From an uncultured Opitutales bacterium (GTDB taxonomy: Bacteria; Verrucomicrobiota; Verrucomicrobiia; Opitutales; Intestinicryptomonadaceae), in the NCBI GenBank assembly GCA_934613645.1, contig CAKTTC010000008.1:1-64000 (forward strand): a DNA stretch of 64,000 nt, in the 5' to 3' direction. The notes beneath the pieces are model-generated. The model saw only the letters and a program-made list of their open reading frames with translations. It ran no database searches and was not told the origin of the DNA. How positions within the stretch are numbered: the stretch's first letter is position 1; each line of letters starts with the position of its first letter. Below are positions 55,818 to 64,000 of the stretch, piece by piece. Position numbers and translations under genes: made by a program.

Positions 55818-55846
55818 AAATTACCCCCCCCCCAAGAAATTTGCAA
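55818..55846 (-). promoter_or_regulatory. Predicted phase-variable promoter with G10 spacer
   Basis: Minus strand: TTGCAA (55846-55841), 17-nt spacer made of seven bases then ten consecutive G (55833-55824), TAATTT (55823-55818). The spacer is optimal at G10. Loss or gain of one or more G would move -35 and -10 out of register. The leader would be about 50 nt. Confidence 0.7.
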
Positions 55847-56020
55847 GTCTTTTTTATTATTTTTATTAAAATTTTTTAGCATTGTTTGTTAAAGCCACTA
55901 TTTCACGGGGTTTGCGGGGCAAAGTGGAGCGCGTTTTTTTAGAAAAATCGCGGTTTTCGAAGAAAAATCTGAAAAATTCCGCCGACGTAAGTGCGGATTT
56001 TAGATAAGCCGAAGTTGCGC

Positions 56021-56053
56021 AAAAAAAAAGACGCTCCCTCGAATGGGAACGTC
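56021..56053 (-). terminator. Terminator after nifJ
   Basis: Minus strand: GACGTTCCC/GGGAGCGTC with one mismatch and a 6-nt loop (56030-56053), followed by nine T. Confidence 0.88.
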
Positions 56054-56084
56054 CAGTTTGTCAATTTGCATTTACCGCGCCGAA

Positions 56085-59000
56085 TTACTTGCGTTCGGCG
56101 AGGTATTTGTATTTCGCCCAGCGAGCGTCTACGAACGCCTGTGCCTTTGCGTCGAGAGCAGCCGCGCGGTCGGGGTTGGCTCTCAGCAATGAGGCGAAAC
56201 GGTTTTCCGCCTTCATATACTCGATAACCGGAAGTTTCGGGTCTTTCGAGTCGAGCTGGAACGGGTTAAGACCCTGTTCGATTCTGCGCGGGTCGTATCT
56301 ATACAACGGCCAGTAGCCCGAATCGACCGCCGCCTTTTGCTGAGCGGGCCCGTTTACGAGGTTGTAGCCGTGGTTGATGCAGTGGCAGTAGGCGATGACC
56401 AGCGAAGAGCCTTCGTAGCTGTCGGCTTCAGCCAATGCCTTGATTGCCTGTGCGTCGTTCGCGCCGATTGCAATTTGCGCAACGTATACGTTGCCGTAGT
56501 CAACCGCGAGCATACCGAGGTCTTTCTTCGGGTTGGCCTTACCCTGCGTGGCGAACTTTGCAACCGCGCCGATAGGTGTAGCCTTGCTCATCTGACCGCC
56601 CGTGTTGGAGTAGACTTCGGTATCCATCACCATAATGTTGATGTTTTTGCCGCTCGCCAAAACGTGGTCGAGACCGCCGTAGCCGATGTCGTATGCCCAG
56701 CCGTCGCCGCCGAGTATCCAGACGGTGCGTTCAACGAGGTCGTCGGCAACCGACGTAAGCGCGAGAGCCTCAATGGACTTGTCGCCCGCAAGCTTGTTTT
56801 TCAAAGCCGCAACGCGTTCGCGCTGTTTTACAATGCCCGCTTCGGTCGATTGGTCGGCCTCCAGCAATTCCTTGACGAAGTCGTCGCCGAGCTTCGGGGC
56901 GAGTCTCTGAACGAGGTCTTTGCCCATCGCCTTTTTCATATCAAGCGAGATTCTGAAGCCGAAGCCGAATTCAGCGTTGTCTTCGAACAGCGAGTTCGCC
57001 CAAGCGGGGCCTCTGCCGTCCTGATTTACGCAGTAGGGAGTAGTCGGCAAATTGCCGCCGTAAATGGAGGAGCAGCCCGTTGCGTTTGCAATGAAGAGCC
57101 TGTCGCCGAACAGCTGCGTGAGCGTGCGGACATAGGGTGTTTCGCCGCAACCCGCGCAGCAGCCCGAGAACTCGAACAACGGCTGGCGGAACTGGACTTC
57201 CTTGACCGACGTGCCCAGCGAGAGTCTGTCGGGATTCGGAATGTCGAGGAAGAACTTGAAGTTCTTCTTTTCCGTTTCGCGGACGGGTTCTTGCGCAACC
57301 ATCATCAACGCCTTTACGCCCTCTTCCGTTCTGCTCTTTGCGGGGCAGACTGTAGCGCACAAGCCGCAACCCGTGCAGTCTTCGGGAGCTACTTGAATTG
57401 TGAAAGAGTAGTCGGCGTATTTTTCCTTGTCTTTGGGCATCGGGCGGAAAGCCGCCTTTTTGAACGCCTCGGGGGCTTTTTCAAGCTCCGAATTCGGATA
57501 GAACTTGGCGCGAATTGCCGCGTGGGGACAGATTGTGGCGCACTTTGTGCACTGTATGCACAAGTCGGGATTCCAAGACGGAATTTCGATTGCGATGTTG
57601 CGCTTTTCCCACTGCGTGGTTGCCGAAGGCCATGTGCCGTCAACGGGCAACGCCGAAACGGGGAGCTTGTCGCCCTCTTCGCGCATCATGACCGCCGTTA
57701 CGCGCTTTACGAAATCGGGAGCTTCGTCGGCGACTGTCGGTGCGTAGCCCTTTTCTGCGGTAACCGCCGCGGGAACTTCGACCTGCTCGAGGTTCGCAAC
57801 GGAAGCGTCAACCGCCGCAAAGTTTTTCTGGACAACCTGCGGGCCTTTCTTGCCGTATGTCTTTTCGATTGCCGCCTTAATCTTCTCTATTGCCTCGTCC
57901 TTCGGGAGAACGCCGGAAATTGCGAAGTAGCAGGTCTGCATTATCGTGTTGATTCTGCCGCCCATGCCCATGGCCTTGGCGACTTTGTAGGCGTCGATAA
58001 CGTAGAACTTGAGCTGTTTGTCGATAATGGTCTGCTGAACCGTTTTGTTGAGGTGGTTCCAGACGTTCTTGGCGTCGTAGATTGAATTGAGCAGGAAGAC
58101 CGCGCCCTTGTCTGCGCAACCGAGAACGTTGTATTTCTCCATAAACGAGAACTGGTGGCAGCCCACAAACTGCGCGTTGTTGACCAAATACGGAGCTTTA
58201 ATCGGGTTCGGGCCGAAGCGCAAGTGCGAAACCGTTATGCCGCCGCTCTTTTTGGAGTCGTATACGAAATACGCTTGGGCGTAGTTGGGCGTTTCGTGCC
58301 CGATGATTTTAATGGTGTTCTTGTTCGCGCCGACTGTGCCGTCGGAACCGAGGCCGAAGAACACTGCGCTGAGAACGCTCTTGTCTTCAAGCTTGAAGGA
58401 TTCGTCGTAGGAAATCGAAGCGTTTGTAACGTCGTCGATAATGCCGACGGAGAAGTGGTTCTTGGGCTTGTCGGAAGCCATATTGTCGAAAACGCCCTTC
58501 GCCATTGCGGGAGTGTAGTCTTTCGAACCGAGTGCGTAGCGGCCGCCGATGATAATCGGGTCGAAGCTGCGCGGGAGGATTCCGCTGTTGCGCGCTTCCG
58601 CAACCGACGCCGAAACTTCTTCGTAAAGGGGTTCGCCCATTGCGCCGAGTTCCTTTGTTCTGTCCAAAACGGTGATTTTCTTGACGCTCTGCGGAATCGC
58701 CTTTGCGAACATTTCCACGCTGAACGGACGGAACATTCTGATTTTCAAAACGCCGACTTTCTTGCCCGACGCGTTCAGAACTTTTGCGACTTCTTCGGTT
58801 GTTTCCGCGCCGCTGCCCATCATAACCACGATTTCTTCAGCGTCGGGCGCGCCGACGTATTCGTAGGGCTTATACGTTCTGCCCGTGAGCTTGCCGAGCT
58901 TTTCCATCTGTTCGGCGACAATTTCCGCGCACTTTGCGTAGTAGGGATTGCGCGCCTCCCACGACTGGAAGTAGACGTCGGGGTTCTGCGCCGTGCCTCT

Positions 59001-59648
59001 GATGAAGGGCTTTTCGGGATTGAGCGAACGTTCGCGGATTTCCAAAATCTTTTCGTAGGGGAGCATTTCCTTTACGATGTCGTCGCTAATCATATCGTAT
59101 GTATTGATTTCGTGCGACGTTCTGAAACCGTCGAAGAAGTGCATGAACGGAACGCGCGAAAGCAGTGTAGCCGCGTGGCAAACCAACGCCATATCGTGCG
59201 CTTCCTGCGCGCTGTTCGAGCAAATCATTGCAAAGCCCGTCTGGCGGCACGCCATAACGTCGGTTTGGTCGCCGAAAATCGACAAGCCGTGGCTTGCAAG
59301 CGCACGCGCGCTGACGTGCATTACAAAGCTGGTGAGTTCGCCCGAAATTTTATACATGTTCGGAATCATCAACAGCAACCCCTGCGACGCCGTAAAGGTT
59401 GTCATCAACGTTCCCGTCTGCAACGCGCCGTGGACTGCGCCCGCCACGCCGCCTTCGCTCTGAAGTTGGCTAATCGACGGAGTGAAGCCCCAGACGTTTT
59501 TCTTGCCCTTTACCGCCCATTCTTCACACGATTCCGCCATGGGCGAAGAGGGTGTAATCGGGTAAATTGCAATAGTTTCACTGGCTCTGAATGCAATGGA
59601 CGCCACTGCTTCATTACCGTCTGTAATTGCGCTATTTTTACTTTTCAT
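56085..59648 (-). CDS. nifJ: Pyruvate:ferredoxin (flavodoxin) oxidoreductase
   Basis: 1187 residues, single-chain PFOR. Domains in order: pyruvate-binding N-terminal domain (YPITPSSPMAE), transketolase-like domain II, the gamma domain (FGLGSDGTVGANKN), a two-cluster ferredoxin domain (CIQCTKCATICPHAA and CTGCGLCATVCPAK) and the TPP domain (GCCAGCGETPY, WILGGDGWAYDIGYGGLDHVL). It oxidises pyruvate to acetyl-CoA and reduced ferredoxin. The enzyme is oxygen-sensitive in most organisms, so it indicates anaerobic metabolism. Acetyl-CoA could feed the citrate synthase at 30360. It is a single-gene unit with its own promoter and terminator. Confidence 0.97.
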   Translation of the reverse strand: MKSKNSAITDGNEAVASIAFRASETIAIYPITPSSPMAESCEEWAVKGKKNVWGFTPSISQLQSEGGVAGAVHGALQTGTLMTTFTASQGLLLMIPNMYKISGELTSFVMHVSARALASHGLSIFGDQTDVMACRQTGFAMICSNSAQEAHDMALVCHAATLLSRVPFMHFFDGFRTSHEINTYDMISDDIVKEMLPYEKILEIRERSLNPEKPFIRGTAQNPDVYFQSWEARNPYYAKCAEIVAEQMEKLGKLTGRTYKPYEYVGAPDAEEIVVMMGSGAETTEEVAKVLNASGKKVGVLKIRMFRPFSVEMFAKAIPQSVKKITVLDRTKELGAMGEPLYEEVSASVAEARNSGILPRSFDPIIIGGRYALGSKDYTPAMAKGVFDNMASDKPKNHFSVGIIDDVTNASISYDESFKLEDKSVLSAVFFGLGSDGTVGANKNTIKIIGHETPNYAQAYFVYDSKKSGGITVSHLRFGPNPIKAPYLVNNAQFVGCHQFSFMEKYNVLGCADKGAVFLLNSIYDAKNVWNHLNKTVQQTIIDKQLKFYVIDAYKVAKAMGMGGRINTIMQTCYFAISGVLPKDEAIEKIKAAIEKTYGKKGPQVVQKNFAAVDASVANLEQVEVPAAVTAEKGYAPTVADEAPDFVKRVTAVMMREEGDKLPVSALPVDGTWPSATTQWEKRNIAIEIPSWNPDLCIQCTKCATICPHAAIRAKFYPNSELEKAPEAFKKAAFRPMPKDKEKYADYSFTIQVAPEDCTGCGLCATVCPAKSRTEEGVKALMMVAQEPVRETEKKNFKFFLDIPNPDRLSLGTSVKEVQFRQPLFEFSGCCAGCGETPYVRTLTQLFGDRLFIANATGCSSIYGGNLPTTPYCVNQDGRGPAWANSLFEDNAEFGFGFRISLDMKKAMGKDLVQRLAPKLGDDFVKELLEADQSTEAGIVKQRERVAALKNKLAGDKSIEALALTSVADDLVERTVWILGGDGWAYDIGYGGLDHVLASGKNINIMVMDTEVYSNTGGQMSKATPIGAVAKFATQGKANPKKDLGMLAVDYGNVYVAQIAIGANDAQAIKALAEADSYEGSSLVIAYCHCINHGYNLVNGPAQQKAAVDSGYWPLYRYDPRRIEQGLNPFQLDSKDPKLPVIEYMKAENRFASLLRANPDRAAALDAKAQAFVDARWAKYKYLAERK

Positions 59649-59666
59649 TGTTTATATATTTGATGT

Positions 59667-59695
59667 TTATAAGGGTCTAAAAATATATCGGTCAA
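59667..59695 (-). promoter_or_regulatory. Predicted nifJ promoter
   Basis: Minus strand: TTGACC (59695-59690), 17-nt spacer, TTATAA (59672-59667), about 18 nt before the ATG. Confidence 0.6.
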
Positions 59696-59871
59696 ATATC
59701 GCCATTAAAATAAAAACGTCAATCTAAAAACACAGATATTATACGCCGCAAAAATCGACCGGCGGAAACCGCGTTTTTCAGCCGAGAGCAAAACGCAGAT
59801 TGCCTGTCGTTGACGCTTGCGGCTTTTTACTGTTGCAAATTCCGACCGAACTCGTTAATCGTTATTTCATT

Positions 59872-61368
59872 ATGAAGAACAAATTGATACAGACATTGAT
59901 GCTGCTTATCGGTTCGGCGGCGTTTCTTTCGGGAGGCAACGGCGCGGCTACCGCAAACGTTGCGGATAATTCCAAATGCGAAGGATATGTGAGAGTCAGC
60001 AAGAAAAATCCCCGTTATTTTGAATTGACTACGGGCAAACCGTATATCCCCTGCGGAATGAATATTTGCTTCCCCAGATTTTTAACGGACGAAGCGGCGG
60101 TTTTGGCAGACTACGAAAAGAAGTTCAAAGCGATGTCGGAAGCGGGCGGCAATTACGCCCGCATTTGGCTGTCTGCGCCGTTTTGGGAGATAGAGGACTC
60201 AAAACAGGGAGAATACAATCCCGAAAAACTTGCGCGGATAGACAAGCTTTTCGACTTGGCGGACAAATACGGAATCAGATTGAAATTGTGTTTTGAAAAC
60301 TTCATCTATCTGAGCGAACAGAAAAAGTTTTTTACGTTCAACAGCGCACCTCCGTTTGACAAGCAACAATATTTGAAATCAAACGGCGGCTCTTTCGAGA
60401 GCACCAAGGAATTCTTTACAACGCAAAAAGGCAGAGACGTTTTTCTGGCGCGGTGCAAAGTGTTTTCCGACAGGTATAAAAACCGCAAATGTGTATTCGG
60501 GTGGGAACTGTGGAACGAATCGTGGTGCATTCAGTGCGAATGGGATATGGGCGAACGCATAAATATTCTGAAAAAATGGCACGCCGAAATGTTGCCGAAA
60601 GTAAAAGAATTGTTCCCGAACCACTTGGTCATGATTTCAATGCCCAGTTTCGACAGATACCCGCCGCGCGCCGCGTATGTGCCGCTTATCCCCGACCCGA
60701 ACAACGACGTGGCGCAAGTCCACAATTATATGAACGAAGGCGACGCCCTCCCCGTCTGCAAAGGCCCGACCGATATAATGTGCGCCGACGCCGTCAACGA
60801 ACTTCGTAAAATCGCCCCCGACAAACCGTTGCTCTTGGCGGAAGTCGGAGCAGCCGAACCGAACCACGTCGGCGGGCCGTCGAGATACTACCAAGCCGAC
60901 ACCGACGGCATTCTGCATACCGACCAAATGCTTGTCCCGTTCTTCTGCGGTTCGGCGGGCAGCGGTATGAGCTGGCACTGGGAATACTACATAACAAAAC
61001 ACAATTTGTGGGAGTCGTTTGCCCGATTTAGCAAAGCCGTTGAAGGAATAAACCCGTTGAAAGAGGACTTTAAACCCCTTTATATGGAAACGCCGAATTT
61101 GCGCGTTTACGTAATAGTGGGGAAGAAAACCGTATTGGCTTATTGCCGAGATAAAAACAGCTGGTGGGGCACAGAGTTGCGCGACAAACAACCCCCCAAG
61201 CCCGTAGTCGGCGAATCCGTTAAACTTTTCGATATTTGCGGATACGGGGCAAAAAAGGCGGCAGTATTTCAGCCATACGAACTGAAATGGCAAGATGTAG
61301 AAATAAAAAACAATGCAATACAACTTCCCCCATTCTTAAGAAGTGCAGTTGTAAAAATAGTTTTTTAA
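59872..61368 (+). CDS. Exported GH5-like glycoside hydrolase (beta-mannanase/cellulase type)
   Basis: 498 residues with a signal peptide (MKNKLIQTLMLLIGSAAFLSGG). The TIM-barrel fits clan GH-A: YIPCGMNICFP at the start, YARIWLSAPFWEIE, the acid/base glutamate in FGWELWNESW and the nucleophile glutamate in LLLAEVGAAE. This resembles GH5-type mannanases and related cellulases, but the exact family is uncertain. The ATG at 59872 begins the signal peptide; the open frame upstream has none. Repeats begin within 10 bp of the stop. Confidence 0.78.
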   Translation: MKNKLIQTLMLLIGSAAFLSGGNGAATANVADNSKCEGYVRVSKKNPRYFELTTGKPYIPCGMNICFPRFLTDEAAVLADYEKKFKAMSEAGGNYARIWLSAPFWEIEDSKQGEYNPEKLARIDKLFDLADKYGIRLKLCFENFIYLSEQKKFFTFNSAPPFDKQQYLKSNGGSFESTKEFFTTQKGRDVFLARCKVFSDRYKNRKCVFGWELWNESWCIQCEWDMGERINILKKWHAEMLPKVKELFPNHLVMISMPSFDRYPPRAAYVPLIPDPNNDVAQVHNYMNEGDALPVCKGPTDIMCADAVNELRKIAPDKPLLLAEVGAAEPNHVGGPSRYYQADTDGILHTDQMLVPFFCGSAGSGMSWHWEYYITKHNLWESFARFSKAVEGINPLKEDFKPLYMETPNLRVYVIVGKKTVLAYCRDKNSWWGTELRDKQPPKPVVGESVKLFDICGYGAKKAAVFQPYELKWQDVEIKNNAIQLPPFLRSAVVKIVF

Positions 61369-61536
61369 CCTTTGAACGCGGCGCGGATTGGCGTAGCCAA
61401 TTCCGTTAAAGATTCGGCTTAGAATGATTAGCCATTGCTACAAGCAATGCGTATACAAACAGAAAAGGCACGGTGTCAACCGCGCCGAATAACACAGTGA
61501 GCGTTCTACGAACGCTCAGGTCAAGGGGCTTTGCCC

Positions 61537-61682
61537 CTTGAGAACGCGTCATCACAAAAGTTGCCGCAGGCAAGCTTTTGGGAAGTATAATTGCGTAGCA
61601 ATTACCCCGCAGGGGTGAGACGTTGAATTGCGCCTTTATTTCATCGGCGCAAGAGAAACACTCTTGTGCGAGCGAATACAAA
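61537..61682 (+). repeat. F2: 146-bp repeat, near-identical to F1
   Basis: One base differs from 12641-12786. Its left end, GAGAACGCGTC, is mirrored by CACGCGTTCT (61783-61792) beyond E6, as if F2 were inserted inside the outer arm of E6. Confidence 0.85.
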
Positions 61683-61792
61683 ACGGGGTTCAGACAAGGC
61701 TTTGAAAAATTTTGCGCAGGGAGCGTAGTTAGCCTACGTGACCGAGCTAAATTTTTACAAAACGCAGTATCAACCCCGTTTTCACGCGTTCT
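61680..61792 (+). repeat. E6: fold-back element abutting the fabV stop
   Basis: Perfect outer arms AAAACGGGGTT (61680-61690) and AACCCCGTTTT (61772-61782); middle arms around AAAAATTT/AAATTTTT; core GCGTAGTTAGCCTACGTGAC; tail AAACGCAG. It ends 2 nt before the fabV stop codon on the minus strand. Confidence 0.78.
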
Positions 61793-61794
61793 AA

Positions 61795-62973
61795 CTAAAT
61801 CTGAGAATCGGCAGAGTAGTCTATGCCTTCAATTCCAAATCCGAAAAGCTTCAAAAACTCCTCCTTGAATCCGTCAAAGTCGGTCAATTCGTGCAGATTT
61901 TCCGTCGTGACTTTCGGCCAAATTTCGAAAACCTCCTTTTGCACATCGTCGCGCAATTCCAGATTGTCCATTCTCACCCTGCCGTCGTCGTCGAACTCCA
62001 GACAGTTGTCGTTGTAAAGCTGGGTCGAGAACAGGCGGTAAATCTGGCGAATGCAGTCTTCGTGGATTCCCTTTTGCTTCATCACCTTGTAGAGGATTGA
62101 AACGTAGAGGGGCACTACGGGGATTGCGCTGCTTGCCTGTGTTACCAACGCCTTGTTTGCCGAAATGAAAGCCTTGCCGCGGCGGAGTTTGAGCATTGAA
62201 TCGACCGTTTCGGCGGTTGATTCCAAGTCGCGCTTTGCCAGCCCGATTGTGCCGTTGCGGTAAATCGGGTATGTGAGCTTCGGCCCGATGTATGAGTATG
62301 CAACCGACGTGCAGCCATCGGCGATAACGCCCGCTTTGTCGAGCGCTTCAATCCACAAACGCCAATCTTCGCCGCCCATTGTTTTTACGGTGTCGGCGAT
62401 TTCCTGTTCGTTGGCGGCGGGGACTGTAACTTCGATAACTTCGCCCTTGTCGGTATCCAAGCTTTTGTCAACGCGCGGCTCGCCGACGGTTTTGAGGACG
62501 CTCTTGTAGACCTGCCCCGTTTTCGGGTCGGTTCTGCGCGGCGACGCGAGCGAGTATACTATCAAATCGACTTTGCCCGCGGGGGACTTTTTGATTGCCT
62601 CTATTGCCTGCTGTTTGATTTCGTCGGAGAAGGCGTCGCCGTTGATGTTTGCGGCGTAAAGCCCCTCGGTTTGGGCGAATTTTGTGAATGCCTGCGTGTT
62701 ATACCAGCCCGCGCTGCCGGGGCGTTCGCGGGCGGGGTCGCCGGGGCGTTCAAAGAAAACGCCGATTGTCGCCGCGCCGCAGCCGAACGCAGCCGATATG
62801 CGGCTTGCCAAGCCGTAGCCTGTCGATGCGCCGATAACGAGGGCGGTTTTGCAGCCGCCCTTTATTGCGCCCGACGTTTTCACGAAGTCGATTTGTTCCT
62901 TCACGTTGGCCTCGCAGCCTTTCGGGTGGGCTGTAATGCAGAGGAATCCCTTTACGCGCGGTTCTATAATCAT
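61795..62973 (-). CDS. fabV: Trans-2-enoyl-ACP/CoA reductase FabV
   Basis: 392 residues, normal FabV length, an NADH-dependent short-chain-dehydrogenase relative for the last step of fatty acid elongation or for crotonyl-CoA reduction. N terminus IIEPRVKGFLCITAHPKGC, NADH motif KTALVIGASTGYGLASRI and catalytic YSYIGPKLTYPIYRNGTIGLAK (Tyr-x8-Lys) are present. FabV resists triclosan in other species. It is followed by repeat E6 and lies 23 nt after the polyprenyl synthetase gene, probably as an operon. Confidence 0.95.
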   Translation of the reverse strand: MIIEPRVKGFLCITAHPKGCEANVKEQIDFVKTSGAIKGGCKTALVIGASTGYGLASRISAAFGCGAATIGVFFERPGDPARERPGSAGWYNTQAFTKFAQTEGLYAANINGDAFSDEIKQQAIEAIKKSPAGKVDLIVYSLASPRRTDPKTGQVYKSVLKTVGEPRVDKSLDTDKGEVIEVTVPAANEQEIADTVKTMGGEDWRLWIEALDKAGVIADGCTSVAYSYIGPKLTYPIYRNGTIGLAKRDLESTAETVDSMLKLRRGKAFISANKALVTQASSAIPVVPLYVSILYKVMKQKGIHEDCIRQIYRLFSTQLYNDNCLEFDDDGRVRMDNLELRDDVQKEVFEIWPKVTTENLHELTDFDGFKEEFLKLFGFGIEGIDYSADSQI

Positions 62974-62996
62974 ACGCTGAAATTGGTTGGTTCTTT

Positions 62997-63890
62997 TTAG
63001 TTGATTCTGTTTTGCATGTAGGAGATGAGTGCCTCGAGGAACTGGCAGTTGCCGCCGAGTTTTTTGCAGTCGGCAATGGCCTTGTTGGTGAGGTCGGCGG
63101 CGATTTCGCGCGAACGGTCGATACCGTAGAGCGAAACGTAGGTCATCTTTTCGTTGGCGGCGTCGAGATGGGTTGTTTTGCCCATGGTGGCGTCGTCGCT
63201 TACAACGTCGAGAATGTCGTCGATAACTTGGAACGCAAGCCCGATATTTTTGCCGATTTCGCGCGCAACTTCGAGTTTCTCTTCCGAGTAATCGCCCGCC
63301 AAGCGTATACCCATTGTCACGGCTGCCGTAATCAACGCCGCCGTTTTATTGTGGTGGATAAAGTTGAGTTTGTCTACGGTCATTTTGCCCTCGCGCTCGC
63401 CCAGAACGTCTTCGACCTGTCCGCCAATCATTTTTTCGCTGCCGCCCGCGTAGGCGAGGTCAAGCACCAAGCCCGAAGCCACTTTCGGGTAGGCCTTGTA
63501 GGCGTCGGCCAAAAGCCACATTGAGTAGGTAAGCAGGGCATCGCCCGCCAAAAGCGCGATTGTTTCGTCGAACTTTTTATGGCAGGTGGGCTTGCCGCGG
63601 CGGAGGTCGGAGTTATCCATGCACGGAAGGTCGTCGTGGATTAGCGAGTATGTATGCAGGCACTCTATTGCCACGCACGCGGGCAACGGGTCGATTTCCG
63701 ACGGGAACATTTCATGCGCGGCAAGCAGCAGCATCGGGCGGATACGTTTACCGCCCGCCTCCATACTATAACGCATTGCCTCATGGATAATGGACGGACG
63801 CGTTCCGACTGCGGGCAGGTATTTATCTATTGCCTGTTCGACTTTTGCGCGACGCGCCTCAAACTCTTTTTTAAATTCTTCCTTTGTCAT
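62997..63890 (-). CDS. Polyprenyl synthetase (farnesyl/geranylgeranyl diphosphate synthase)
   Basis: 297 residues of the E-isoprenyl diphosphate synthase family. First aspartate-rich motif HDDLPCMDNSDLRRG and second motif QVIDDILDVVSD, plus GGKRIRPMLLLAA near residue 46-58. The DDxxxxD form and length fit IspA-like farnesyl diphosphate synthases; chain length is not certain. It uses IPP and DMAPP made through the MEP pathway started by dxs. The ATG at 63890 is 9 nt after a good -10 box, so the mRNA may be leaderless. Confidence 0.92.
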   Translation of the reverse strand: MTKEEFKKEFEARRAKVEQAIDKYLPAVGTRPSIIHEAMRYSMEAGGKRIRPMLLLAAHEMFPSEIDPLPACVAIECLHTYSLIHDDLPCMDNSDLRRGKPTCHKKFDETIALLAGDALLTYSMWLLADAYKAYPKVASGLVLDLAYAGGSEKMIGGQVEDVLGEREGKMTVDKLNFIHHNKTAALITAAVTMGIRLAGDYSEEKLEVAREIGKNIGLAFQVIDDILDVVSDDATMGKTTHLDAANEKMTYVSLYGIDRSREIAADLTNKAIADCKKLGGNCQFLEALISYMQNRIN

Positions 63891-63899
63891 AATGCGCGA

Positions 63900-63928
63900 A
63901 TTATCCCCGACTATCTTCCCCTTGTCAA
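63900..63928 (-). promoter_or_regulatory. Predicted polyprenyl synthetase-fabV promoter
   Basis: Minus strand: consensus TTGACA (63928-63923), 17-nt spacer, GATAAT (63905-63900). Confidence 0.7.
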
Positions 63929-63941
63929 GCCCTTCCCTTTC

Positions 63942-64000
63942 AAAAGCGCGAGGACGCGTTTCTTTCGGCGGCGGCATTTTTTATTAAAACTTTAGCGTAT
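63942..64000 (+). repeat. M element, left end, cut by the window edge
   Basis: It starts AAAAGCGCGAGG and continues with the same outer arm as M4 (CGCGTTTCTTTCGGCGGCGG). It begins 13 bp upstream of the -35 box of the polyprenyl synthetase promoter. Confidence 0.7.

Larger units (their letters stand above)
55762..56084. other. Intergenic region between the PEP-CTERM gene and nifJ
   Basis: It holds the PEP-CTERM promoter, an A/T-rich stretch upstream of it (55847-55880) that could act as an UP element, about 130 bp without recognisable signals, and the nifJ terminator. Unlike most other gaps it has no module A, E or M repeat. Confidence 0.7.
61369..61794. repeat. Intergenic block: modules A, F2 and E6
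   Basis: A short module A copy (61376-61412) follows the glycosidase stop. About 100 bp with two perfect mini-hairpins come next (GAGCGTTC-TAC-GAACGCTC and AAGGGGC-TTT-GCCCCTT), then F2 and E6. No gene; the frame at 61406-61681 shares its translation with the frame over F1 and is repeat-derived. Confidence 0.78.

Noticed and set aside
58155..59663. 502-codon plus-strand frame opposite nifJ
   Set aside because: Arg/His/Val-rich shadow of a highly conserved PFOR gene.

Overview
The window is a compact bacterial chromosome segment: a GC-rich coding fraction, tightly packed operons with ATGA-type overlaps, and AT-rich intergenic blocks full of fold-back repeats. A PEP-CTERM surface protein, pyruvate:ferredoxin oxidoreductase (PFOR), FabV, a single-domain EF-Ts, GH78/GH42-like/GH5-like exported glycosidases and cysteine-poor L31/L36 proteins together suggest an anaerobic, polysaccharide-using member of the Verrucomicrobiota (Opitutae-like). 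That placement is an inference from gene content, not proven. No phage, complete insertion sequence, CRISPR array or rRNA is visible.

Layout. 1-703: repeat block. 704-8556 (+): a partner-switch signalling pair (RsbU-like phosphatase, RsbW-like kinase) leads an operon for an oligopeptide ABC transporter (ATPase, ATPase, lipoprotein, two permeases) and a flavoprotein. 8750-12563 (+): SufS and a GH42-like glycosidase. 13127-15228 (-): a FAD oxidoreductase with ruvB. 15284-17300 (+): recF and a MidA-like methyltransferase. 18140-21655 (-): aroC, an unknown protein, hisC and hisB. 21781-24616 (+): CPBP protease and U32/RlhA-like protein. 24692-28806 (-): mtaB, rpmJ-rpmE, folD, rpsB-tsf. 29693-31736 (+): hisH and gltA. 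32297-37423 (-): thioredoxin-like protein, GH78, a Cys-rich lipoprotein and thymidine phosphorylase. 37676-39919 (+): xseB, dxs and an initiator tRNA. 41002-44877 (-): dnaE. 45016-47093 (+): zinc-ribbon protein and SulP. 47208-52614 (-): six packed genes (trxB, prmA, YhaM-like, rdgB, galM, exonuclease-BRCT). 52745-53539 (+): TatD. 53935-59648 (-): PEP-CTERM protein and nifJ. 59872-61368 (+): GH5-like enzyme. 61795-63890 (-): fabV and a polyprenyl synthetase.

Almost every gap longer than 250 bp is filled by families of modular inverted repeats, about 5-6 kb in total. I distinguish four. Module A has about 30 copies of a hairpin with a 3-nt loop and a sequence-variable but always complementary stem. 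M elements are MITE-like composites, 207-372 bp, with 13-bp terminal inverted repeats and a long fold-back arm whose sequence differs between copies while complementarity and a small bulge persist. E elements have a fixed core (GCGTAGTTAGCCTACGTGAC) framed by copy-specific arms. F modules are chains of mini-hairpins with mostly 3-nt loops. Several elements overlap or abut stop codons. Structure kept while sequence changes is the best candidate here for an undescribed system.

The second notable signal is regulatory. The PEP-CTERM surface-protein gene has a run of ten G residues exactly filling the gap between a TTGCAA -35 and a TAATTT -10, a layout expected to make expression phase-variable by slippage. 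Several other promoters (rsbU-like, aroC, dnaE, polyprenyl synthetase) place the -10 box 6-10 nt before the start codon, which suggests leaderless transcripts.
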